A DNA stretch of 64,000 nt from Echinarachnius parma (taxonomy: Eukaryota > Echinodermata > Echinoidea > Clypeasteroida > Echinarachniidae). Positions 62,901 through 63,008 of this stretch are shown one piece after another. The stretch covers positions 1 through 64,000 of the forward strand of contig JBAMJV010008002.1 in the NCBI GenBank assembly GCA_037951105.1, in the 5' to 3' direction. The notes beneath the pieces are model-generated. The model saw nothing but the letters and a program-made list of their open reading frames with translations, ran no database searches and had not been told where the DNA came from. How positions within the stretch are numbered: the stretch's first letter is position 1; each line of letters opens with the position of its first letter. A program made the position numbers and the translations under genes.

Positions 62901-63008
62901 CCTGTCCCAAAGGCTACATGTGTGTGCGCGGAACTGAACCAGACCCCTGTCCAGCGGGCTTCTACTGTCCACAGGGAACTGGCTACGATACAGAGCCTTG
63001 TCCTGAAG
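19234..63008 (+). CDS. Giant cysteine-rich repeat protein gene, internal part (58 intact exons)
   Basis: Fifty-eight exons join into one open frame of 11955 bases (3985 codons) with no stop. Each exon has an AG acceptor, a GT donor and a matching phase; phase 1 predominates, splitting a Gly codon before Y-Y-C. Exceptions are phase 2 at 21849/22294, 24632/24972 and 42594/42960, and phase 0 at 24003/24379, 29770/30108 and 31213/31698. The protein repeats C-x2-C-x2-G-x-YC, PTGPC-x2-GYYC, GD-x-CP-x-GHYCPEGS and PCP-x-GTY-x-N-x-TG, closest in pattern to ephrin-receptor-like (GCC2/GCC3) cysteine-rich modules, which occur in extracellular proteins. Disulfide-bonded and N-glycosylated ectodomain is inferred from cysteine spacing and recurrent N-x-T/S. 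No kinase, transmembrane segment, certain start or stop is present, so function and full length are unknown. The most C-terminal part must lie to the right or beyond the broken copies after 63.1 kb. Confidence 0.85.
19785..19937 (+). CDS. Exon 2
   Basis: 51 codons, phase 1-1. Contains CPAGTFSNSTGL, CLQCTPGSYC and EPTGPCDAG. It has an N-glycosylation sequon (NST) in the usual loop. The frame is also open upstream through the acceptor's pyrimidine tract to an ATG at 19733, giving an alternative first exon possibility. Confidence 0.85.
20278..20365 (+). pseudogene. Truncated copy of exon 3
   Basis: GFYCPEGQPSNSTFPC, SQGYYCEVGSVNN, then non-coding sequence. The intron end TACTTGTACCTTGTT is also duplicated; the period to exon 3 is 171 bases. 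No usable in-frame donor is seen. Confidence 0.8.
20449..20601 (+). CDS. Exon 3
   Basis: 51 codons, phase 1-1: GFYCPEGQ, PCGQGYYCEVGSANET, then a CKVC pair. A truncated copy with its own intron end lies 171 bases upstream (20278). The 406-base intron that follows shows nothing recognisable. Confidence 0.85.
21008..21331 (+). CDS. Exon 4
   Basis: 108 codons, phase 1-1, more than one module in one exon. Contains GYYCDVADAP, CPVGYYCMNGTEF, GTYNPSTRL, CLDCPPGKYC, GDCTAGFWC and CPEGEYC. The first Cys of CILAA-type motifs is kept but a Trp replaces Tyr before it. A 373-base intron without visible features follows. Confidence 0.88.
21705..21849 (+). CDS. Exon 5
   Basis: 145 bases. It starts in phase 1 and ends in phase 2 at CDPGG, one of only three phase-2 junctions. 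Contains DCPVGTWSDSRGL, CFPCTGGFYCNGTGL and APSGPCDPG. The donor GTATGT was chosen because only phase 2 restores GYYC in exon 6. The intron holds a 72-base TTAA-flanked repeat. Confidence 0.85.
21875..21946 (-). repeat. 72-base TTAA-flanked mini-MITE
   Basis: TTAA at 21871 and 21947. Ends CCCCTTGGC / GCGGG-like AAACGGG are inverted. On the reverse strand it matches the copy at 23016 over its full 72 bases. Confidence 0.75.
22294..22511 (+). CDS. Exon 6
   Basis: 218 bases, phase 2 in and phase 1 out. YYCMTNSSTPTPED, GDPCTSGHYCPGQ, PCEAGTYTTTTH, CDTCPAGSYC and a final SCPHG follow the standard module order. The next intron holds two dead copies of exon 7 and another 72-base TTAA-flanked repeat. 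Confidence 0.85.
22733..22820 (+). pseudogene. Decayed copy of exon 7 (first)
   Basis: CTGTCCTGCTGGAAACAGTT followed by ATGACTGGCAGCTGTGACC matches exon 7 with small gaps; no frame left. Confidence 0.7.
22892..23007 (+). pseudogene. Dead copy of exon 7 (second)
   Basis: GFYCPARTSYDWQPCP, DSFSNQAGLATETQC, MCSPG then TAA exactly where exon 7 continues GKYC. The acceptor is intact but the donor half is missing. Confidence 0.8.
23016..23087 (+). repeat. 72-base TTAA-flanked mini-MITE
   Basis: TTAA at 23012 and 23088; ends CCCGTTCCC and GCAACGGG are inverted. It sits directly after the dead exon copy at 22892. Confidence 0.75.
23124..23342 (+). CDS. Exon 7
   Basis: 73 codons, phase 1-1. GFYCPAGTGYDWQPCP, GSFSNQAGLANETQC, CSPGKYC, CDPGYYC. 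It is the intact member of a three-copy series whose other two copies at 22733 and 22892 are broken. The 554-base intron has a lone TTAAAGGAGAAG motif at 23503, resembling the end of the 44.1 kb element, without a partner. Confidence 0.88.
23897..24003 (+). CDS. Exon 8
   Basis: 107 bases, phase 1 in and phase 0 out at a Ser codon. GVCPEGSYCPEGSDTP, PCPRGTFGNVTKL. An NVT sequon is kept in the loop. The 375-base intron that follows shows nothing recognisable. Confidence 0.82.
24379..24632 (+). CDS. Exon 9
   Basis: 254 bases, phase 0 in and phase 2 out. SECTACLYGQYC, APTGDCYAGFYC, GGPCPMGHFCPNGT, CEAGTYNNQTGQ, CDACPAGG. One complete module. The following 339-base intron shows nothing recognisable. 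Confidence 0.85.
24972..25138 (+). CDS. Exon 10
   Basis: 167 bases, phase 2 in and phase 1 out. YYCEPGDVHYADTPCP, GHYCPQGTQSATEFPCP, GYYNDYEGKQ, CKPCTPG. This is the Q-x-ATEFPCP variant that recurs in exons 4, 19, 23, 33 and 44. A 366-base intron without visible features follows. Confidence 0.85.
25505..25720 (+). CDS. Exon 11
   Basis: 72 codons, phase 1-1. GEYCATTGLSNSTGLC, AGWYCIRGAWSDMPTD, CFCSGNATGGQC, PGEYCLEGS. It belongs to the WYC-x2-GAW plus C-x-C-x-N-x-TGG-x-C variant. Its 3228-base intron carries the largest inserted element of the window. Confidence 0.88.
25741..28493. mobile_element. 2.75 kb inverted-repeat element
   Basis: TACCGTATTTGTCGGTGTAT at the left and the inverse of TACCGTATTTGACGGTGTAT at the right end. 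Both ends continue with inverted GTGTATTAACCGC blocks. The interior carries a 95-base minisatellite and about 1 kb without recognised coding capacity. A TA target is possible, as element ends then read CCGTATTTG. It lies wholly in the intron between exons 11 and 12. Alternatively the right 80-base hairpin (28414-28493) is a separate small element. Confidence 0.65.
26171..27330 (+). repeat. Minisatellite, about 95-base unit, 12-13 copies
   Basis: Units begin near 26171, 26263, 26358, 26452, 26548, 26641, 26737, 26831, 26925, 27021, 27117, 27217 and 27313. Each has CAGTCAAACCTGTGTATA, then GACCACCAAATG, GGCCGCTAT, CAGGTGACCTTTATAGACAGG. Units alternate diverged and conserved forms, suggesting higher-order duplication. 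Confidence 0.88.
28949..29182 (+). CDS. Exon 12
   Basis: 78 codons, phase 1-1, starting GGG rather than GGT at the split Gly. GYYCEEYGLGNVTGPC, DPGYYCILGALESTPTD, CPTGHYCPSA, PCPAGYYSNTTKN, CMPCLPG. Two sequons. A 400-base intron with nothing recognisable follows. Confidence 0.88.
29583..29770 (+). CDS. Exon 13
   Basis: 188 bases, phase 1 in and phase 0 out at Lys. GDYCEGTGLSEPTGPC, GYFCPGGQNTSEPTDYIC, GHYCEVGSS, SGTYQDDFGK. The phase-0 donor is supported by exon 14 resuming at Asp with DTCKTC. A 337-base intron follows with an A-tract and nothing else. Confidence 0.83.
30108..30666 (+). CDS. Exon 14 (largest, 559 bases)
   Basis: Phase 0 in, phase 1 out, 186 codons and about two full modules in one exon, consistent with intron loss or ancestral fusion. 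Contains CKTCPSGFYC, PCPAGHYCPSGTKYALE, GTFSDQIGL with the sequon lost, CSGGMYC, GYYCESGSSSPTPTD, GDICPVGTFCPEGS, CPPGTYNPTEGRE and GDCDAGFYCAGNASE. A 398-base intron with nothing recognisable follows. Confidence 0.92.
31065..31213 (+). CDS. Exon 15
   Basis: 149 bases, phase 1 in and phase 0 out at Gln. GDVCPVGHYCPVGASQP, CEPGTFTDTEQNENC, CTPGHYCITGS. The following 484-base intron contains a dispersed repeat with several AGTCATGGAATTT-like blocks. Confidence 0.83.
31239..31500. repeat. Dispersed repeat with AAAGTCATGGAATTT blocks
   Basis: GAAAGTCATGGAATTT at 31269 and again at 31347, with TTCCAGGCCTTGAAAGTC between and GTCATGGAAAGT at the end. I recognise such blocks from interspersed repeats of many animal genomes but cannot name the family. 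Confidence 0.55.
31698..31860 (+). CDS. Exon 16
   Basis: 163 bases, phase 0 in and phase 1 out. DCPSGYFCPEGTGHVWQP, GSFSAAMGLSNETQC, CTSGDYCDLLNATT. It is similar to exon 7 (GTGYDWQPCP, GLANETQC). A 442-base intron with nothing recognisable follows. Confidence 0.85.
32303..32503 (+). CDS. Exon 17
   Basis: 67 codons, phase 1-1. GQCDAGYYCRSGSDSQTPG, GVCPEGYYCTQGTGEPEP, STFNNVTGRE, CQDCLEG. It has an unusually GC-rich centre with a Gly/Arg/Asp insert. A 572-base intron with no recognisable feature follows. Confidence 0.87.
33076..33351 (+). CDS. Exon 18
   Basis: 92 codons, phase 1-1. GHYCEIPGLSYPSGPC, GFYCRLASNSSNPS, GPCPSGSFCVGGNS, GYYQPNEREDSC, CPDGQYCEEGSSNFT. A 305-base intron without features follows. 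Confidence 0.88.
33657..33884 (+). CDS. Exon 19
   Basis: 76 codons, phase 1-1. GHFCPQNTEFATQFPC, GTYNNATGGSD, CELCPPGMYC, EGWYCILGAWKSMPT. It pairs with exon 20 as the WYC-GAW / C-x-C-TGG-x-C variant, here split over two exons. The intron carries a 417-base TTAA-flanked MITE. Confidence 0.88.
33960..34376. mobile_element. 417-base TTAA-flanked MITE
   Basis: TTAA at 33956 and 34377. Ends AGGGGACCACCAGGC and the inverse of GGTGATGGTACCCT pair as AGGG-ACCA-CA. No coding capacity; intronic. Confidence 0.7.
34698..34796 (+). CDS. Exon 20 (shortest, 33 codons)
   Basis: Phase 1-1, beginning with a split Glu codon instead of Gly. DCACPNQTTGGRCLAGTYC, PAGASLPIQCDPG. The acceptor TTTGCAG sits after a strong pyrimidine tract. 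The intron that follows holds a TA-flanked MITE at 35014. Confidence 0.85.
35014..35187. mobile_element. 174-base TA-flanked MITE with CAGTCAAA ends
   Basis: CAGTCAAAGCTGTCTTGTGG at the left and AAACAGGTTTGACTG at the right, TA on both sides. The interior repeats GTGGCCAC motifs. Same end type as 14896 and as the 26 kb minisatellite unit. Confidence 0.7.
35303..35476 (+). CDS. Exon 21
   Basis: 58 codons, phase 1-1. GYYCRYDELANVSGLC, GHYCSGSTILPNPVND, GDICPKGHYCPEGSYAAQ. Its 3' half with the donor is duplicated at 35559 without an acceptor. Confidence 0.88.
35559..35659 (+). pseudogene. 3' half copy of exon 21
   Basis: CACCATCCTAACCAACCCAG to the donor GAACCAG/GTAATT, with CPKGHYC changed to CLKGHYC. 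No acceptor, so it cannot be an exon on its own. Confidence 0.78.
35923..36291 (+). CDS. Exon 22
   Basis: 123 codons, phase 1-1. GTYTNAYGNQAFNDC, CTAGMYCAGWGRPLP, GWFCHAGSTAAQPSG, GHKCPRGS with Lys for Tyr, GEYQPNTGQGEC, CPGGSYCDQNEA and a C-terminal APSHGVVTPKECPAG. The HGVV-P-x-CPAG block recurs in exon 33. The intron holds a dispersed repeat at 36418. Confidence 0.9.
36418..36625. repeat. Dispersed repeat (SINE- or MITE-like)
   Basis: CCCGTGCCAATTTGGCACAT palindrome at the left, then GGCGGCGTC, CATTAGCCCTAGGCC, and GAGCGCCTGGCTAGAAGGCAG before GGTACC. This order resembles repeats seen widely in marine invertebrate genomes; no family name is claimed. Confidence 0.4.
36748..36861 (+). CDS. 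Exon 23
   Basis: 38 codons, phase 1-1. GFYCPNGTETARQFPC, GTYSNTTSLESEAEC, RDCPEG. NGT and NTT sequons are both present. A 370-base intron without recognisable features follows. Confidence 0.87.
37232..37522 (+). CDS. Exon 24
   Basis: 97 codons, phase 1-1. GFYCEAQNITEPTGLC, GYYCVLRAYTPQPNG, GGPCEQGTYCTEGSS, GTFGHVDKLPAESNC, CWPGHFCMEVGLTEPNG. One full module plus the start of the next. A 346-base AT-rich intron with nothing recognisable follows. Confidence 0.9.
37869..38087 (+). CDS. Exon 25
   Basis: 73 codons, phase 1-1. GFYCELAAIEPNPTSQGYG, DVCPVGHYCPEGSYAP, CDAGYYQPHNMMTNESAC, CTPGMYCNTTGQ. The NPTSQGYGD-x-CP variant recurs in exon 35. A 469-base intron with nothing recognisable follows. 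Confidence 0.88.
38557..38742 (+). CDS. Exon 26
   Basis: 62 codons, phase 1-1. GECYAGFYCTLGASNPAPQ, GDICPAGSYCEQGSP, YCPNGTYTNYTGADAC, DCPPG. A TGATGG microsatellite starts about 15 bases after the donor. Confidence 0.88.
38757..39010 (+). repeat. TGATGG/TGATGA microsatellite
   Basis: Starts 15 bases after the donor of exon 26 and includes a pure (GAT)n core near 38900-38950. Reverse frames encode poly-Ser and Pro only. Confidence 0.9.
39110..39337 (+). CDS. Exon 27
   Basis: 76 codons, phase 1-1. GFYCVNRDRADPC, GHYCPAKTGADLRKC, GKYNPQMRIYEESQC, CDGGSYCQQPGLSEVSGNC, AGYYCEYG. This is the most basic exon, carrying several Arg and Lys. A 340-base intron without features follows. Confidence 0.88.
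39678..39893 (+). CDS. Exon 28
   Basis: 72 codons, phase 1-1. DMPEPTGSGNTGEGGICP, GHYCPEGSIVP, GCPAGFYTDLDNQETC, CPEGYYCPENATDY. Two decayed copies of its 3' part follow in the intron at 40002 and 40174. Confidence 0.88.
40002..40100 (+). pseudogene. Dead copy of exon 28, 3' part (first)
   Basis: ACACAGACCTGGTCAACCAAG to CCCTGAAG/GTAGGT with GGC-TAA-TAC-TGC, a stop in place of the Tyr of GYYC. No acceptor. Confidence 0.78.
40174..40231 (+). pseudogene. Dead copy of exon 28, 3' part (second)
   Basis: ACAAGAGACACATAGCCCCTG through ACATATACACCATCTGC. It is shortened, as GYYC is deleted. Confidence 0.65.
40414..40508 (+). pseudogene. Truncated copy of exon 29
   Basis: GYYCPEMTGSQYENPC, GSYNPVNGSNSLEE then (CTTCTTCA)n. 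The acceptor is intact and identity to exon 29 is very high, but the cysteine pair and donor are missing. Confidence 0.8.
40650..40778 (+). CDS. Exon 29
   Basis: 43 codons, phase 1-1, ending with A so that the split codon is Thr (ACT) rather than Gly. GYYCPEMTGSQYENPC, GSFNPVNGSNSLEDC, CPPGQYCE. A nearly identical but truncated copy lies at 40414. A 387-base intron without recognisable features follows. Confidence 0.87.
41166..41423 (+). CDS. Exon 30
   Basis: 86 codons, phase 1-1. GLSGPSGNC, AGWYCTGGSYMSQPLES, CSCPLANYTGGKCWPGTYC, CPSGSYYP, GSFCMDYGLPAPQGLC. Shares the C-x-CP-x-NYTG-x-C variant with exon 51. A 329-base intron without recognisable features follows. Confidence 0.9.
41753..41881 (+). 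CDS. Exon 31
   Basis: 43 codons, phase 1-1. GFYCNGSASQPDPP, CPEGYYCVEGSDTPAAC, GTFSNTSG. Its second half is duplicated at 41998 inside a TGATGA-rich intron. Confidence 0.87.
41897..42140 (+). repeat. TGATGA microsatellite around an exon copy
   Basis: GATGATGATAATGATG tracts flank the partial exon 31 copy and follow its donor-like GTAGAC, as they follow the donor of exon 31 itself. Confidence 0.8.
41998..42068 (+). pseudogene. 3' half copy of exon 31
   Basis: GYYCVEGSDTPVAC, GTFSNTSG then GTAGAC. Nearly identical to exon 31 and in an intact frame, but preceded by ATGATGG without an AG acceptor. Confidence 0.75.
42339..42594 (+). CDS. Exon 32
   Basis: 256 bases, phase 1 in and phase 2 out, splitting a Tyr codon. 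GNVELDDCLACTPGKYC, APTAPCDQGYYCPEGQ, CTIGHYCEEGSPDP, GEFQDEIGTWACKIC. The donor at 42595 was chosen because exon 33 resumes as C-TAC-TGT, restoring YYC. A 365-base intron follows with nothing recognisable. Confidence 0.85.
42960..43174 (+). CDS. Exon 33
   Basis: 215 bases, phase 2 in and phase 1 out. CDAIEAAAFYSVVSHGVV, CPAGSYCPVGTASATEFLC, GTYSNRTQLDSEDDC, CPGGTYCDDLG. A decayed copy of its last 30 bases lies in the intron near 43337. Confidence 0.87.
43335..43370 (+). pseudogene. Trace of exon 33 end
   Basis: GTCCAGGTGGGAATCATTGTG followed by ATGATTTG resembles the CPGGTYCDDL end of exon 33. Short and diverged. Confidence 0.4.
43633..43866 (+). CDS. Exon 34
   Basis: 78 codons, phase 1-1. 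GLTAYKDLCDAGYVCVSSA (Val for Tyr before Cys), GYECLPGYYCPKGSDQG, GTFSNGTGLENVTEC, CTPGYFC. Its 2810-base intron carries the 2250-base TTAA-flanked element. Confidence 0.88.
44113..46362. mobile_element. 2250-base TTAA-flanked inverted-repeat element
   Basis: TTAA at 44109 and 46363. Ends AGGAGAAAATCAAAG and the inverse of CTTTGAATTTCTCCT. Inner blocks CATAGAATGAG and GACGTAAGAACCGGGCTT also recur inverted at 46306 and 46166. An internal 112-base palindrome lies at 45665-45776. The unusually CpG-rich, G+C-varied interior shows no transposase frame. Confidence 0.72.
45665..45776. repeat. Palindrome inside the 44.1 kb element
   Basis: AATAGACACCTCTACATTTT then TAATTTCTCTCG pairs with CGAGAAATTAAAAATGTATC then GTTGTCTATT around a CGGCCTGCGGCC loop. 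Confidence 0.75.
46460..46587 (+). pseudogene. Truncated copy of exon 35, possibly usable
   Basis: GLTELSGQCTEGHYCTLG, NPNPSGESYGDDCPAG, SYCPEG, then GGTAGTG at the break point. Acceptor TGTGCAG is good and a weak donor at 46583 would give a 41-codon phase 1-1 exon, so it might act as a cassette. Otherwise a dead copy. Confidence 0.6.
46677..46928 (+). CDS. Exon 35
   Basis: 84 codons, phase 1-1. GLTEPSGQCSEGHYCTLG, NPNPSGQSYGDDCPAGSYC, CPVGTYNPLTNMENVTNC, CPGGKYCDQLGKTNYTG. A shorter copy at 46460 precedes it. The 180-base intron that follows is open in this frame, so intron retention would not introduce a stop. Confidence 0.9.
47109..47243 (+). CDS. Exon 36
   Basis: 45 codons, phase 1-1, split codon Ala. 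ADCDAGYYCVSGADNPTPM, GDECPAGAYCEQGSSE. The intron that follows contains the tRNA-like palindrome at 47304. Confidence 0.88.
47304..47471. repeat. 168-base palindrome with tRNA-like arms
   Basis: AAATGAAAAAGAGCCAAGAA to the inverse near 47471. The right arm has TAGCTCAGTCTGTAGAGC (A-box-like, 47382) and AGTTTGAATCC (B-box-like, 47426); the left arm carries the same in reverse. A head-to-head pair of tRNA-derived sequences. Confidence 0.72.
47867..48016 (+). CDS. Exon 37
   Basis: 50 codons, phase 1-1. GTYMNHTQADACYTCPARYYC, in which Arg replaces the usual Gly, then PLPCPMGYFCPIGT. A decayed copy of the next exon's start lies in the 432-base intron near 48226. Confidence 0.86.
48226..48270 (+). 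pseudogene. Decayed copy of the exon 38 start
   Basis: CAGGAACTTATATTCCAGTAG then GGCGGATGATGA matches GAACATATGGGCCAGTAGAG of exon 38. No donor. Confidence 0.5.
48449..48625 (+). CDS. Exon 38
   Basis: 59 codons, phase 1-1. GTYGPVELLATADEC, CDPGYYCDSTGQTNVTGPC, APGYYCELGVNTPAPN, NNTGYGG. Its 1096-base intron contains a 439-base MITE and a LINE 3' end. Confidence 0.88.
48696..49134. mobile_element. 439-base TTAA-flanked MITE
   Basis: TTAA at 48692 and 49135; ends AGGACCTAAAGAATAC and the inverse of CGGTATAGGTCCT. Contains CGTCACGACGCG. No coding capacity. Confidence 0.7.
49344..49682 (-). mobile_element. 5'-truncated LINE 3' end
   Basis: On the minus strand a frame from 49682 to 49461 encodes YGDRTFSYSAPTLWNVLPL, then CSKLKTFLFNSSYQ and a stop. 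This is the usual C-terminal end of CR1/L2-like non-LTR reverse transcriptase ORFs (A-P-x-LWN-x-LP, F-x2-x-LKT-x-LF). Downstream is a GCGCTATACAAATGCTGG 3' end and a (TAAG)n tail at 49344-49360. The catalytic part is absent. Confidence 0.75.
49722..49889 (+). CDS. Exon 39
   Basis: 56 codons, phase 1-1. GPCQEGTHCPGATPAP (His replaces Tyr), CEAGTYNPVSTQPAC, CEAGYYCLVNATDYHG. Its 1051-base intron carries the foldback region. Confidence 0.87.
50059..50226. repeat. Foldback, 168-base palindrome
   Basis: AGCAAATAATTACC pairs with GGTGATTATTTGCT; the inner arms AAGGTGATGG, CTATCACTTCC and GGCGATCT pair with their inverses around a CGAAGCGAAGC centre. Confidence 0.72.
50227..50913. mobile_element. 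Possible foldback element with TATATTCCACAT ends
   Basis: TTATATTCCACAT at 50227 and its inverse at 50901, directly adjoining the palindrome to the left. It contains a near-perfect 62-base palindrome at 50728-50789 (GTGAAAGTGCGTTGCACTCA arm). No coding capacity. Extent is tentative. Confidence 0.5.
50941..51051 (+). CDS. Exon 40
   Basis: 37 codons, phase 1-1. GYYCPTGTEYATQNPC, GTYNNRSRADDVFDC, MPCTG. The acceptor TTTTCAG lies 27 bases after the end of the foldback element. A partial copy of exon 41 is in the next intron. Confidence 0.85.
51221..51270 (+). pseudogene. Fragment copy of exon 41
   Basis: GATGTCCCAACAGCTGACTG then GCACCAGGCTGGTACTGTAA matches the DVPTADCAPGWYC part of exon 41, without borders. 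Confidence 0.7.
51375..51560 (+). CDS. Exon 41
   Basis: 62 codons, phase 1-1, split codon Ala. GQYCEGDGNDVPTADC, APGWYCSRGAYSSKPQP, a VNETLLINTT stretch, CPVYSLNFTGNICPPG. It is the WYC-x2-GAY variant with an enlarged linker. Confidence 0.87.
51641..51736 (+). pseudogene. Decayed copy of exon 42
   Basis: AGGTACTGTTCAGAAGGCTC, QCPVGMYSEDYANEI-like and DSDW at the end. It ends before the AGFFC block; its acceptor is changed to ATAG/CGGAGG. Confidence 0.7.
51843..52058 (+). CDS. Exon 42
   Basis: 72 codons, phase 1-1, split codon Pro. GTYCPEGSNQPLQC, GQFCEDYANEVPDGDC, AGFFCNGSAEVRDP, GYYCPEGTTIEEP, GTFS. A decayed copy lies at 51641. The 860-base intron contains the (GTCC)n repeat and a trace of the 72-base repeat. 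Confidence 0.88.
52374..52730. repeat. Dispersed repeat with (GTCC)n and ATGCCTCCG ends
   Basis: ATGCCTCCGTAACGAAGTTG hairpin, (GTCC)n at 52418-52446, GGATTGACGGATTCTGACCA then AACTTGG, and GGCGGAGGCAT with TCGACTGCGCGCAGTCGA at the right. The same order is common in marine invertebrate genomes. Contains tandem AGGTCA half-sites. Confidence 0.7.
52539..52557 (+). promoter_or_regulatory. AGGTCA direct repeats (DR1-like) in repeat
   Basis: AGGTCA-A-AGGTCA-AGGTCA: a DR1 nuclear-receptor type half-site pair plus a third half-site. It is part of the dispersed repeat; any activity is unproven. Confidence 0.35.
52919..53200 (+). CDS. Exon 43
   Basis: 94 codons, phase 1-1. PYTQNTNITDCLLCTAGMYC, AECAAGYYCPSGQNTSQPTD, GHFCEVGSHNQTGC, GYYQPHWKQSDC, CPEGSYCKAFG. 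A 401-base intron without recognisable features follows. Confidence 0.9.
53602..53841 (+). CDS. Exon 44
   Basis: 80 codons, phase 1-1. It opens with an acidic, Cys-free stretch (GDYEDLDAENMTVSGNFTG), then GGSYCPEGTEFSTQYLC, GTYSNETGLYMDPQC, CEAGKYCPGEG. A decayed copy of its last 20 bases lies at 53875 in the 467-base intron. Confidence 0.9.
53875..53894 (+). pseudogene. Trace of exon 44 end
   Basis: GAATACTGCCCAGGAGAAG matches the KYCPGEG end of exon 44, 53 bases after the real one. Confidence 0.5.
54309..54575 (+). CDS. Exon 45
   Basis: 89 codons, phase 1-1. GNTEPFDYCAPGYYC, ASTATPTDGTTGDICPPG, RYCETGSI, GTFSNQTGLMGADEC, CTAGYYCGRTGLTAVSGPC. A 313-base intron with nothing recognisable follows, apart from a lone TTAAAGGGAGAC motif at 54798. 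Confidence 0.9.
54889..55068 (+). CDS. Exon 46
   Basis: 60 codons, phase 1-1. GYYCLSSSEEPTPVG, DECTPGYYCPNGTDIPDP, GTYLDIAGREELDDC, CSAG. The sequon loop is changed to LDIAG. A 308-base intron without recognisable features follows. Confidence 0.88.
55377..55484 (+). CDS. Exon 47
   Basis: 36 codons, phase 1-1. GYYCESAGKTNVTAEC, AVGFYCKGGSSVSNPQDG. A decayed copy follows in the intron at 55604. Confidence 0.86.
55604..55668 (+). pseudogene. Decayed copy of exon 47
   Basis: AGAATGTGACTGCAGTTTGT then TAAGTGGGCTTCTATTGCC: NVTAVC changed to a TAA-containing reading; WAFYC then SNPH. No acceptor or donor. Confidence 0.7.
55832..56101 (+). CDS. Exon 48
   Basis: 90 codons, phase 1-1. GDICPAGYYCELGSVAP, CPNGTYVNHTGAGAC, CPAGNQCIHGDTADPC, GYYCPEGTGYDVIAC, GYFGNSTGLSKEADC. 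The NHTGA-x-AC and GTGYD blocks recur in exon 58. A 437-base intron without recognisable features follows. Confidence 0.9.
56539..56742 (+). CDS. Exon 49
   Basis: 68 codons, phase 1-1. GGYYCSTPGLGMEDGYC, EGYYCEYGVDIAAPTG, GGVCPEGSYCPKGSVIP, CEAGTYTSSPG. Its last two thirds are duplicated almost unchanged at 56806. Confidence 0.88.
56806..56942 (+). pseudogene. Very recent partial copy of exon 49
   Basis: EYGVDVAAPTGSHTGVGG, CPEGSYCPKGSVIP, CEAGTYTSSPG then GTAAGG, over 95 percent alike by eye. The only AG near its left edge would enter out of phase, so it is not an exon as it stands. A further trace (ACTTACACCAGCAGG) is at 57041. Confidence 0.8.
57281..57580 (+). CDS. Exon 50
   Basis: 100 codons, phase 1-1. 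GQSSCDACPAGYYCPSNTSN, CPEGYFCPNTTGYSTEHPC, GTYNGLTTQQTIGSC, CPPGMYCEGEGLPMPTGNC, AGWFCTGGSASAMP. The following 735-base intron contains failed copies of exon 51. Confidence 0.9.
57749..57800 (+). pseudogene. Trace of exon 51
   Basis: TGTCCAGCAGTGAAACATGG then CAACTGGTATCTTCCAGG resembles CPAVNYTGNRCPPG-coding sequence with shifts. Confidence 0.45.
57892..58020 (+). pseudogene. Exon 51 copy 1, ending in a stop
   Basis: GNASVISDCTCPAVNYTGNRC and PPGTYCPSSST are intact with a good acceptor, then IPTNYETAIN and TAA. AATAAA follows at 58053. It could act as an alternative last exon, otherwise a dead tandem copy. Confidence 0.65.
58103..58234 (+). pseudogene. Exon 51 copy 2, frameshifted
   Basis: GNASVISDCTCPSGNYT, then one added base in CTCTGGCAAC. 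The period is 211 bases from copy 1 and 213 to exon 51. The tail with TATGAAACTACCATCAACTA is shared with copy 1. Confidence 0.78.
58316..58471 (+). CDS. Exon 51
   Basis: 52 codons, phase 1-1. GNASVISDCTCPAVNYTGNRC, PPGTYCPSGSSRP, DPGYYCDDYELDSPTG. It is the only intact member of a tandem series whose other copies begin at 57892 and 58103. A 593-base intron follows with short repeats around 58670-58860. Confidence 0.88.
58665..58865. repeat. Short internal repeats (GTTAACACTTAG type)
   Basis: TTTAGTCAACAC, CTTAGTTAACACTTAGTC and TTAGTTGACACTTAGTTAGC recur within 200 bases. Nature unknown. Confidence 0.4.
59065..59247 (+). CDS. Exon 52
   Basis: 61 codons, phase 1-1, split codon Ala. APCNAGFYCPGGNDNATP, CLAGHYCEQGSAYPYPC, GTFSNTTGNTEPANC, CTPG. 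A 300-base intron without recognisable features follows. Confidence 0.88.
59548..59709 (+). CDS. Exon 53
   Basis: 54 codons, phase 1-1. GHYCAGERLPNPSGEC, EPGYYCPGGQATKTP, CPQGFSCPIGSPAPQLC (Ser for Tyr). A 418-base intron without recognisable features follows. Confidence 0.87.
60128..60337 (+). CDS. Exon 54
   Basis: 70 codons, phase 1-1. GTYQSEEGQGECDAC, PKGLYCDPYELGNVTG, a VIVPRECIQGHYC stretch, PNGTEYAEQNKC, GTYSNQTNLASVG. The next intron holds a truncated copy of exon 55. Confidence 0.88.
60735..60780 (+). pseudogene. Truncated copy of exon 55
   Basis: GECTPCDAGWYCNEAN then AT-rich sequence. The intron end TTTGCTTTCCCAAG is duplicated too, at 106-base spacing. Confidence 0.78.
60841..61020 (+). 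CDS. Exon 55
   Basis: 60 codons, phase 1-1. GECTPCDAGWYCDEAGLMAP, AECQAGFYCTLGADNPAP, GDECLMGMFCVQGS. The acceptor reads TTTCCAAG, shared with the truncated copy at 60735. A 357-base intron without recognisable features follows. Confidence 0.86.
61378..61647 (+). CDS. Exon 56
   Basis: 90 codons, phase 1-1. GEACPAGSYGNQTGL, CDPGYYCPNLGQSMP, ECFAGFHCELGAERPNPTN, CPEGHYCPQGTPVP, GTYNPEDG. A strongly decayed copy of its 3' end may lie at 61757. Confidence 0.9.
61757..61845 (+). pseudogene. Decayed copy of exon 56 end
   Basis: TGACTGAAGGGTCACTAGTG, TGTTCCTTTCCAATCTCCAG and TTACATTACAACTCTGATGATGG align loosely with the CPEGHYC to YNPEDG part of exon 56. Confidence 0.45.
62231..62365 (+). CDS. 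Exon 57
   Basis: 45 codons, phase 1-1. GKDTIADCVGC, DPSYYCQYEGQSNLTGLC, EGYYCVGNASIPNPEG. Ser replaces Gly in the SYYC motif. A 418-base AT-rich intron with imperfect ATGATATTATT blocks follows. Confidence 0.86.
62784..63008 (+). CDS. Exon 58 (last intact exon)
   Basis: 75 codons, phase 1-1, split codon Asp. DGVTGDICPIGHYCPEGS, NATYMNDTGASEC, CPKGYMCVRGTEPDPC (Met for Tyr), AGFYCPQGTGYDTEPC. Its second half plus the following intron is tandemly repeated at 63130 and 63364 in broken form, so the exon to which it normally splices is not identified. Confidence 0.86.
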
